A DNA stretch of 14,951 bases from Dunaliella salina (Eukaryota; Chlorophyta; Chlorophyceae; Chlamydomonadales; Dunaliellaceae). The notes under the pieces are model-generated. The model made no database searches. It saw nothing but the letters and a program-made list of their open reading frames with translations, and was not told where the DNA came from. The position numbers and the translations under genes were made by a program. The stretch spans positions 80,411-95,361 of the forward strand of contig MU069812.1 of NCBI GenBank assembly GCA_002284615.2, given 5' to 3'. Below, one piece after another: positions 1 to 10,626 of this stretch (position 1 is the stretch's first letter; each line of letters begins with the position of its first letter).

Positions 1-206
1 CCGCCGCGCGCACAAGAACCTCCTCTGACACCCCCCCTTGCAACAGACACATGCTACCCCCTTAGCAACGCACCTGCATGAGCGTGATGGCATTCTAGGT
101 GGTGAAACTGTGCAGTTGGTCCAGAGCTGGCACCGCCGCGCGCACAAGAACCTCCTCTGACACCCCCCCTTGCAACACACACATGCTACCCCCCTTTGCA
201 ACGCAC
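1..206 (-). repeat. 132-bp tandem duplication of the 3' half of exon 9 plus its donor
   Basis: The unit starting CCGCCGCGCGCAC (plus strand) occurs at 1 and 133 and again, diverged, at 266 inside the real exon. Each unit holds the last roughly 26 codons of exon 9, the donor CAG|GTGCGTTGC and about 55 bases of intron. The copy at about 73-150 reads VRAAVPALDQLHSF but has an in-frame TAG where the real exon has AAG, and no acceptor. It is therefore a dead exon fragment that retains a good donor. Confidence 0.75.
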
Positions 207-359
207 CTGCATGAGCGCGATGGCATTCTTGACGGTGAAGCTGCGCAGCTGGTCCAGGGCAGGCACCGCCGCACGCACAAACTCGTGCAGGCATGGGCGC
301 AGCACCTCAGGGTGGTGGGCGACGATGCGGCGGGAGTCGTTGATGGCTTCATGTTGGCC
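207..359 (-). CDS. Exon 9: TOG-domain HEAT helices
   Basis: The acceptor is CACCTGCAG|GGCCAACAT and the donor CTCATGCAG|GTGCGTTGC. It is exactly 51 codons, phase 0 at both ends. Residues 1-20 read GQHEAINDSRRIVAHHPEVL and the C-terminal part reads VPALDQLRSFTVKNAIALMQ. With the DW of the previous exon this gives the family order DW, helix with RR, HHPEVL, then LRS before the next helix. It is the best functional clue in the window. The domain must continue past the left edge. The acceptor motif is iterated many times in the preceding intron, and the 3' half of the exon is tandemly duplicated downstream (1-206). Confidence 0.75.
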
Positions 360-3300
360 CTGCAGGTGCGCACCAAAGTGGTTTTGGTGAGGGGATGTCA
401 TGGTTGATGCAGTGGAGAGGAAGGGGTGGTGATGCTGGCCCTTCACGTGCGTGCCACACTGGTGATGCCACGGGAGTTTTTGATGGCCTCATCTTGATGC
501 ACTGGTGCTGTTGCGATGACGTTGTGGGGATCCTGGCCCTGCAGGTGTGCGTGCTGCAGTGGCATTGATGTTGTGGTTATGTGGTGACGTTGTGGTGATG
601 TTGTGGTGATGATGGAACTGGAACTGGAGGTGCATGCCACAGTGGTGGTGTTGTGGTGCTGCGATGATGTTGTGGTGATGCGGTGGTGGTGCTGGCCTTG
701 CAGGTGCATGCCACAGCGGTGATGTTGTCGTGATGCGGTGTTGGTGCAGTGGTGATGAGGTGGTGATGCTGGCCCTGCAGGTGCATGCCACAATGGTGAT
801 GTTGTGGTCACGCTGGCCCTGCAGGTGCATGCCACAGCAGTGACGTTGTGGTGATGCGGTGGTGGTGCACTGGTGATGTTGCGATGATGTGGTGATGCTG
901 GCCCTTCAGGTGCATGCCACAATGGTGATGTTATGGTCATGCTGGCCCTGCAGGTGCATGCGCAGCAGTGATGTTGTGGTGATGTTGTGGTGCTGCGGTT
1001 TTGATAATTTGGTATGGTGATGCTGGCCCTGCAGGTGCATGCCACAGCGTTGGTGATGTGAGCCCTGCATTCATTCCACAGCAGTGGTGATGTTGTGGTG
1101 ATGCTGGCCCTGTTGGTGTATGCCACAGCGATGATGTTGTGGTCATGCTGGCCCTGCAGGTGCATGCCACAGCGGTGGTGATGTTGTGGTCTGCAGCGTC
1201 AGCAAGGCGCCAGCCAGACTACATCTGAGCAGCCTGGCATCCCCAAGTAGAGCGCCAATGGATTTCTCTTTTTGCACCCAGCTGCATTTGCTGCTCTCTC
1301 TGCTACTACTCTAGCTTCTGCTGCTGCTGCTGCTGTGTCACCTCTTGGATGGTGCGAGCTGGCGGATCCAACTCCATCTGGGTTGGATTGGTTGTTGGAA
1401 GCAATTCAACCACCAATTTAAACCAGGTGGAGTTTGATCTGCCAGCTCCGTCCATCCAAGAGGCGGCGTAGCGGCAGCAGCAAGAGTGAGAGCAGCAGCG
1501 GCAGCGAGAGCGACATGCTGCGGTGCTGCTTAAGTGCTGTTGTGGTGCTGCTGTGGTGCTGTTGTGGTGCTGCGGTGGTGATGGTTTAGTAATGTGGTGA
1601 TGCTGGCCCTGCAGGTGCATGCCACAGCGGTGATGTGAGGGTGTTGCGGGCAATGCAGTGGTGATGATGTGGTGATGCTGGCCCTGCAGGTGCATGCACA
1701 TTGGTGGTGGTATTGTGGTGATGCAGGGGAGAACCTCCTATGTGGTGAGCTCTGCAGCAGTGATACGATATTGCGATCAAAGTTTTGGGGTGAACTCTGG
1801 AGCAGCGGTGATGTTGTGGGCAACCTCCTCGGTGGCTCTGGAGGGAGCACATTTCAGCACCTTGACAGCTGAATGAGGATGCGAATGCTCAGAGCTGTGG
1901 GGTAGTTGTGCCTATACCACTCCAAGTGGTGAGATCTAGAGAACCAAACACGACGGTGTTCGCCACGCACTTTTTTTTTTTTAACTTTTGTGGACCTCCT
2001 GAATCAGCTCTAGCCCTGTAGCAAAAAAGATGCTGCACAAACTCGCAATTGCATAGAGCCCCCTCTTGCCTGCAAGTTCGCCCACTCTCAACTGCACACT
2101 TTCCAGATGACAAGCACATACATTTTAATAACTTGTGAATGCTACCCTTGTGCACACTTTCCAGATGGCAAGCACATGCATGCATTTGAATAACTTGCAA
2201 ACGCTGCCCTTGAATATAGGTCGTCTCTCGAGTGAAAAAAGAAGATCTGAGGAAGCTTTGCGTACCCTGATGACACTGTCCCTCCAGAAAACTCCCACTT
2301 TCTCAACCCATATTTCTCAGAAGTAGCACTGAAGCAGGTGCAGGCGCAGGCGCATCTGTTGCGGTGCCTGGTAGGCAGCATATGATGCAGCTGGAGTAAG
2401 AGAATCCACTAGCATTGTTTGTGCACTGACTTGTGGTGGCGCTGGCGCACCTTCCGGAGCAAGCAGGGGTCAGCGTGCTTGAGAGTACCACCATGCACCC
2501 CTCCCCGCAGCATTTTCCCCTCCTGCGCCAAGCCTTCCAATCACTTCCCCCCTTCCCCCCAAGAGCAAGGATCTGGGCGCGCAACTGCCAACCCAGCTCC
2601 TTGCGGTCAGAGTTTTTGGCTGAAGTCATTCTCTATTGATGGCAGAGCGCGGGGATCGCTCCTGCTCCAAGCCTCCCACTCCCTCCCCTTCCCCCCAAAA
2701 GCAAGGACCTGGGCACGCACCTGCTCATCCAGCTCCTTGCAGTCCGCATTGATGGCTCCTCAAGTCATTCTGCTGATGGCAGAGCGCAGGGATCGCTCCT
2801 GCTCCAAGCCCCCCACTCCCTCCCCTTCCCCCCAAAAAGCAAGGACATGAGCGCGCACCTGCCCATCCAGCTCCTTGTGGTCTACATGTTGGCTTACATC
2901 ATTCTGTTGATGGCCCATCTCTTTCCCCCAAGAAGCAAGGATCTGGGCGCGCACCTGCCAATCCAGCTCCTTGCAGTCCACATTGTTGGCTTGCATCATT
3001 TTGTAGATGGCGCAGCGTAGGGAGCGCTCTTGCTTCAAGCCCTCCCCCCTTTCCCCCCCCCCCTTTTCCCCCAAAAGCAAGGACCCGGGTGCGCACCTGC
3101 CAACTCATCTCCTTGTGGTCTACATGTTGGCTTACATCATTCTGTTGATGGTCATCCTCTTTACCCAAAAAGCAAAGATCTGGGCGCGCACCTGCCAATC
3201 CAGCTCCTTGCGGTCCGAGTTGTTGGCTTGCATCATTTTGTTGATGGCGCAGCGCAGGGAGCGCTCCGGCTCCGGCAAGGGCGTGAGCTCCGCGGCGCTC

Positions 3301-6300
3301 AGCTCTTCCAGAGGCTTCATGCTCTTCTCCCAGAAGCCAGCACTGTGAGGAGCAACACGCCAATGCATCATGTTGTTGATAGTGCAGCGCAGGGAGCACT
3401 CCAACTCCGGCAGGGGCGTGAGCTCTGCAGCGCTCAGCTCTTCCAAGGGCTTGATAACCTTCTCCCAGGAGCCAGCACTGTACACAGAGCAACATGTCAT
3501 CGGATTCAGTTGGTGGCTTGCATCAAATTGTTGATGGCACAGCGCAGGGAGCGCTCCAGCTCCAGCAGGGGTGTGTACTCTGTCGCGCTCAGCTCATCCA
3601 GGGGCTTCATGCTCTTACCCCAGAAGCCAGCAGAGCAGCAAGTCATCGGCTTCAACAGGCTTGTGATGAGTGTGCCCATGGATTATCAAGTAATTTGATT
3701 TGAATTGGGCTTCACACTCTGCTCCCAGAAGCTAGCGCTAAATGGAGCTACAAGTCATCAGCTTCAGCAGGCTGGTGATGCGCATGGCCATGGCTTATCA
3801 TTTGTTTGGAGTTAACTGTGTTGGTTGGCCAGGAGCTGGAGCAAGGCCTGTGCGGCCTCAGCGCGTGACAGAAGCAGAGCATAATTCATTAAAAAAATTA
3901 ACGTAGCGACACTGGGCTTTTTACAAGTAATTAAATAATTTCTGAGGCATCTCGCAATCTGGAATGACTTTTAAAATTCCTTTTTCCAAGGGCTCGTAGA
4001 AGGTATGGGTGCATATTAAGCAATTGATAAGGACGGGCAATGCAGCCACGTGCCCCCAAGCGACAAAGGACCTTTTTCGACAGGGCATGGGCAAGAAAGG
4101 GCTTTTGAGCTGATGGAGCACACCACGGAATCCTCAGGTGAAGAAATGGAAGAAGCAGATGAGAAGGGACAAAGAGCCAGTGTTTGAGACGCAAAAACGC
4201 AGGTGTTCGCAAACTCTTCGAGTTTTTTTGGCGGACCTCGTAAACCCCACATGCTCGCAAATTATTCAATGGAATTAAATTTGGGACCTCGTAACAGATC
4301 AGTGTCGTAATACATTAGAGTCCCCTACGATAATATAACAACTTTCACGTAACAACTTGATAATAAATTGTTGAATCAACAATTTATCATAAAATTGTTA
4401 GAGAGCTACGGCTGAGTGCGTCTCTGTGAACTCACCACAAGAGCAGTCACACCTGAAAGTGGTTGGTCCAATCCCACTTGCTCCAAAACCTGGCACAGGC
4501 AGCAGACTCACAGCCCCCCTTTTCTTGGCTGTGTGGGGCTCACACATCCCGTTTTCCTTTCCACTCTATGCATCATCCTGTGAAAGGAAATGCTTCAATT
4601 ACCTTTCACCAAGCACACCAGGGTCTACACATCTGCCATCTTGAAATCATCTTCCTTTTCCAATCTGACAAAATCCGACCAGGAAGCATGCCAAGGGCAA
4701 ATGCCAGCAGAGCGCACATAGCCACACTGATTGCCAGATTGACAACATAAAGTTGCAATTAGTGTGCAAAAGTTGGACCTTTTGTTCCATTGTGGGCTGT
4801 CGTTTCTCCCTTTCTTAAGCCTGAGCTGACTCTTCCCCTTTTTTGGTCTAATTATGCACAAAACGGCAATGGGGAGTCCACTTTGAAACAGTTCTTCAAC
4901 AGCCCTTGCACAGGACAGCCCGAAGAGCACACCCACCCCGTCGCAGATTTGGCGCTGGACAGAGGGCTGTACCCAACCCCCTCGGCGGCACTGGCAGGCG
5001 TGTTGGGCTGTGTGGCGGCAGTGGGCGTAGCGATGGCACCACCGTGGTTTGGATGAGGCATGTCGGCGCTCCGCAATTTCAGACGCTCAAACGCGGCAGG
5101 GGCTAAGCGTGTACGGGCAGCATACCTGGGGCAGCAAACGCACCGGGAGAGCAAGGAGGGACGAGGCGTCAGAGCAGCAAGCAGGGTCATTATCGACATC
5201 ATTCCACTCAACGAATTTCTCACAGAACCCTGTATGTGCGGGCAGCATGCCTGGTAGCACCAGGCGTAGCGGGAGAGCAATGAGGGACGAGGCGTCAGAG
5301 CAGCAAGCAAGGCCATTACCAAGATCATTCCACACGACAAATACCTTTAAAGAACCCGTTTTGTGCGGGCATCATACCGGGGGGCATCAGGCGCAGCGGG
5401 AGAGCAAGGAGGAACGAGACGTCTGAGCAGCAAGCAGGGTCATACTGAAGATCATTCCACATGATAAACTCCTGAAATAACCCCTTGCGGCTGAGAGAAA
5501 TGGATTTTCACATGCTGTACGCTCACATGAAAAACTCACTTTCTCAGCATGCTAATTTCCTGAATACAACCAGAAAACATGCAAAACATACTCAAACAGG
5601 GAACCTTTGAAGCAGGATCCTTAAACATCTTTCCTGCGCCTTGATTGTAATGCAACCATTTCCCACTGTGCATGGAGGGTCCAACCCACTCCTGCACCTT
5701 AACGCCCGTTCCACAGCACATGGAGGGTCTGTTCCTTCCCTACACCCTCAACATCATGCGACCATTTTGCAGAGCACAAGAAGGGAAGTGTTACCCATTC
5801 CTGCACCTGAAATATTTTGCAAACATTGCACACCGCAAATGGAGGGTCCATGCCTTCCCTGCGCCTCAAACATTGTGTGACTGTTTCACACAGCACATGG
5901 GGGGTCCATGCCTTCCCTGCGCCTCAAACATTGTGTGACTGTTTCACACAGCACATGGGGGGTCCATGCCTTTGCTGCACCTCAAACATCATGCGCCCAT
6001 TTCGCACAGCACAAGAAAATAGTATACAAGTATGTGCCTGCAACAAGTGCTTTGTCAGACCATGGGACCATATGCGTCAAAATCGGACAGTCCCATCCTT
6101 CAGAATGGTCACCATGCCTGCAACTCCAAGTGCCAAATTCAATGGTGCCTCAGGCCACCAACCGCCCAGACTTACATGGGGCTTGCACAGTTGGAGCCGC
6201 TGCTGGCTTCAGCTGCAGCATTGCTGCCTACCAGGCCCCCTGGCACCGCACTCAAGGTGCCGCCAGCCGCCTGGAAACACATTTAATACAGTGGAGAAGT

Positions 6301-9300
6301 TGTTGATGTGAAGTCCATTGGAACAGGTGTCGCAGAACACATCAGGAACGGCTGTGTGATCTCAACTGATTGTCAGTGTGACAAATTGTCTGACATCGTC
6401 GCGCACGGCTTGGCGACCCCTCCCACCCTAACAAAAGATGGAAGCGACGCCACATTACACTCTCGCCACCTCCAGAGGGGGATTGCCCTGGTCAAGCGCC
6501 TTGATTGGAAATGGGCCCTTCATGTGCCTGGTCGAGATAATTGAGACTGGCTTGATTAAGGCCCTGGTGTGCCCAACTCTGTCATGTCTGCAGCATGTGG
6601 TGAGACGTCACGGTGTGCGCCTGTCGGCACGTGTGAAGACAGGCCATATCCTCAAGGCACCTTTAACCCCGAGGTACTGCATGACCTGATCTCAAACCAG
6701 CTCTCCTCACCGCGCCATCAGGCCACAACCTCAAGGTGCCTATAGCCCCCAGCCACTGCAGGACTTCGGTCTACAAACAGCTCTCCTCAATTGCACCATC
6801 AGGCCACATCCCTGAGACACCTAACCTCCAGACACTACAAGAACCTGATCAGAAACCAGCTTTCCTCACCGACCACCAGGCCACATCCCCCAGGCACCCT
6901 GAACCTCCAGGCACTGCAGAACCCCGATCAAACAGCACTCCTTGCTGTGCTATCAGGGCCACATCCTCAAAAAATCTAACAACCCCGGCCACTGCATGGA
7001 CCCGACCTAGAAAAATGAAAAAAAAGCAGCTCTCCTCATGGCATTGGGTATGGGGGGCGCACTGCCTGCACTGGCCAAGCCTGAGGCAAGCGTGCGCTGT
7101 ATGGAGATGCGTTGACACTCACAAAGAAATAGGGATCGGCGTTGGCATATAGCACTATATAGCGTCGCATCGCGCTATATACTTTTGGGATATAGCGCTA
7201 TATGCCGATCTGTTGGTTGGTATGGCGCTATATTTCATACAACGCTATATAGCGCTACAGGTCTGGCCCATTTTGCGCTAAATGCCGATCCCTACAAAAA
7301 AAACAAACAGCTCTCCTCACCGGCTTAGGGATGGGGGGAGCACTGCCAGCACTGGCCAACCCTGAGGCAGACGTGCGCTGTACGGAGATACGTTGCAGCC
7401 CGAGGTGCTGTGCGGTCAACATGTCCGGCTGATCATGTGGCAATGGTGCTGCTGCTGCCGCCGCGTTGTCTGGCTGCACATGAGCAGCGGCTGCGCCGTT
7501 GCTGCCGCCGCCTTCCGCACCTGCCACAGCCTGCTGCGGGGGGGGCAGCTGCCCAGCCCGCCCTCTGCTCCCCAGCAGCGCCCGACCCCTCCCCTTCAGT
7601 GCCTCTAGACCAGCAGACCCCAGCGCCCTCAGCCCTCCCTTGAACCCACCAACACCGCCCACACCCTGCCCTGCAGCGGTGTCCGAGCCCTCACTGGGGA
7701 GGGTGTGTGCGCCTTGAGGATGCGCCCCAACCTCATGGCCAGCTCCACCACCCTTGCTTGCCAGCCCGCCCTCACTGTCAGCTTGAGGGCTGATCCATGG
7801 GGGAAGCAATCGATGTGGGAGTTGGTGTGTGGTGAGGGGATTGACCTTCCGCGGCCCCCTTGCGCCACCCCCTGCTCCCCTGTTGCCCAAGCCGCCACCT
7901 CCGCCAAAGGCGCCGAACGTGCCCCATGGTGATTGGCCCTGCTGACCTTGTGCCAAGGGCTCGGATTGGTGGTGCAAGCCTTCCGTGAATGTGGACAGCC
8001 CCCCCTGCACATGCATGAAGGTGAGTACCAGGTTTACGTCTGGGATGCTCTCCAGTGCGACTGGCCCTGCAGGCTTTGTGCCAGGGGCTCGGATTGGTGG
8101 TGCAAGTTTTCTAAGGGGGTGGACAGCCTCCCCTGCACATGCATGGAGACCGGTGTGAGGTATACTTTGAGGACGCTCTCCAGTGCAACTGGCCCTGCAA
8201 ACCTTGTGCCAAGGGCTTGAAGTAATTGATGGTACAAGCCTTCAGTGAATGTGGACAGCCCCACCTGCACATGCATGAAAACGGGGGCAAGGTTTACATT
8301 GGGGATGCTCTCCGGTGCAACCGACCCTTCAGATGCTGCCAAGGGATCGGATTGATTGCCAAGGGATCGGATTGATTGCCCAGGGATCGGATTGATTGAT
8401 GGTACAAGCCTTTAGTGAACGAGGACAGCCTGCTGCACATGCATGAAGTTGGGTGTACTTATGTACATGCCGGGGCTGCTTGTGCGCTATTGAGGTACAC
8501 AGAGCACAGGTGCAGGTGCAGCCATGCTTCACAGGTGGTAGCTGTGAGCATTGCCAGGTTTAGTGGAAGCAGAGGAGGAGTACAATCCGTACATAGGTCC
8601 TGTACACGCATGTTTGTTGCTGTGTGCATTTCAGACAGGGAATAGGCTCTCAGGCTCACCCTCAGGAGTGCTGGGACGCACAAGAATTCCTCACCCAGCA
8701 CTCGCCCGGCCACAGGAGCAGCTCACAACTCACACCTCAAGGATTTGAAGGGCAACCTCAGAAGTGCTGGGACGCATAAAAACACAAGACTCTGCTTAAT
8801 GTAAACATATCATTGCCTTAGGTGGTAATAATATTCGTATGTAAAGAGTGACATCTGTCCATTGACTACGGCAAACGGCTGCTGTAACTATAACGGTACT
8901 AAAACAAAGTCTGTGCCGTGTTTAAAGATAACTATATGCTGGAAAGTCTTAAGACACCCTCACCCAGCACTCGCCCGCAGGAGGAGCCCACAGCTCACAC
9001 CTCAAAATACGAAAGAGGGAGAAGCAAGGGGGCAGGTTTACGAAGACTCATGCCCACACATCATGCCCTGCATCATAGACAAGCCCTTAGATCCACACCC
9101 TGGGATCATAACCCTTGGGATAAAAAACACAGGGACCAAAACCTTTGAGGATGAACACACCTGGACTGGCTGGTCCAGGAGAACCTCCCCATCAGCGGAG
9201 GCTTTCCGGCTGGGCAGCTGTGAGCTGGGCACGCGCTTCTCGATTTGGCGGCGCTTCAAGTTAGCCAGCAATTCGACCTTGTTGGGGCTAAAGGTCTCCG

Positions 9301-9750
9301 AGCGCGCTGCACACGCGCACACAAACACAAGAAAAAGCAAACCTCTTGGTCTGATGATGCTGCAGGTTGAACAGCAGCTCCACCTTTTAGGGGCTGAGGG
9401 CCTCCGAGTGCGCTGATGCACACGTACGCACAAGCACAAGACGCAGCATTCCTCTCAATCTAACGACGCTTCAGGTCGACCAGCAATTCGACCTTGTTGG
9501 GGCTTTAAATCTCCAAGCGCGCTGCACATGTACTCACAAGCACAAGAGTAAGCAAACTTCTCGATCTGACGGCGCTCCAGGTTGACCAGTAGCTCCACTT
9601 TATTGGGGCTGAAGGGTTAACGAGCGCGCTGCAGGCACGCGATGCACAAGCACGACAACAAGCAAGCAATCGCATGGAGCTCATATTCTTGAACAGCAGC
9701 ATGGGCAAGCCAATCACCAGGCTTAGCAGGCAAGCACTCCATGATGCAGA

Positions 9751-9823
<73 letters not shown>

Positions 9824-10595
9824 CACTCAGACACACACACACGCTTGTCAGCCTGCAAGTGCTGCACAGGCCATACAGCGCTCAGGCCATGCAGCGCTTA
9901 GGCCATGCAGTCCTCAGGCCATGCAGTGCTCAGGCGCAGGCTGCACAAAACTCAGGCTTAGCAGTGCTTAGGCGCAAGCCATGCAGAAGACCTCAGGCGG
10001 AGGCCATGAACTGCTCAGGCTGTGCGGAGCGCAGGCTGTGCAGTGCTCAGTCTGTGCAGTGCTCAGGCGCAGGCCATGCAGTGCTCAAGATGCACAGTAT
10101 TCAGGCTCAAACTCAGGCTGTGCAGTGTTCAAGCGCAGGCCATGCAACTCCTCAGGCGCATGCAGCGCAAAGCTCAGGCCTTGCAGTGCTCAGGCGGCTG
10201 TTGCGCGAAGCTTAGGCCGTGGAGTGCTCAGCCGTGGGCTGTGCATAGATTTGCAAATCTGATCTTCCACCCTCTCAACCACTCCTCTTAATACCAGATA
10301 AAGGCCTGCATGCATCGCTTGAGTGGGGAGTTCCCCTTGTGCTTGTGCATGCAGGTAAGGCATCAAAAGAAACAGAGCCCTCCATGCTGCTTGTGTACGC
10401 AGATATGGCAGCAAAAAAAAAAAGCACCTCTTGCTGCTTATGCACGCAGGTATGGCAACCAAAAAAAGCACCCCTTGCTGCTTGTGCACGCAGATATGGC
10501 AGCCTCAAAGAAAAGAACGGATGCAGCACTCACCCCCACCCTCCTCCTCCGCTAGGTTGTGGAGCCACAAATTTGGCCGAGGCGGCCCAGGCCCG

Positions 10596-10626
<31 letters not shown>

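Noticed and set aside
443..1165. A 240-codon minus-strand ORF rich in His, Thr and Ser
   Set aside because: It runs entirely through the GTGATG/CTGCAGG minisatellite, and its composition is a translation of the repeat. Neighbouring frames are equally open.
420..1720. CRISPR-like spacing of a repeated ~22-base core
   Set aside because: The spacers are themselves low-complexity repeats, the cores vary, and the setting is a eukaryotic intron.
2899..3495. A 198-codon minus-strand ORF across several exon 8 copies
   Set aside because: It reads the exons out of frame, through introns. The correct frame is the one ending LDWQ at each donor.
3030..3698. A 222-codon plus-strand ORF
   Set aside because: It is the antisense of the tandem exon 8 copies; its repeats follow the minus-strand exon units.
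3931..4269. A 112-codon minus-strand ORF
   Set aside because: The opposite plus-strand frame is more protein-like, with basic and acidic residues in plausible order; the minus frame has no splice signals.
5126..5340. Open extension of the exon 7 frame upstream
   Set aside because: It is the 127-bp tandem array; the acceptor at 5125 fits the phase of exon 6.
5817..6311. A 164-codon plus-strand ORF
   Set aside because: Its first half is the 58-bp minisatellite and its second half is antisense to exon 6, which has strong splice sites.
8459..8713. A minus-strand ORF of 84 codons with an acceptor-like GTACAG, considered as an exon between exons 4 and 5
   Set aside because: There is no convincing donor in phase, and exons 4 and 5 already join in phase 0.
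9505..9901. ORFs with His-Thr or Cys-Val runs at the CA repeat
   Set aside because: They are simply translations of the microsatellite.
9859..10215. A 118-codon plus-strand ORF rich in Cys, Ala, Ser and Gln
   Set aside because: It lies wholly inside a short-unit minisatellite, and other plus frames are open there too.
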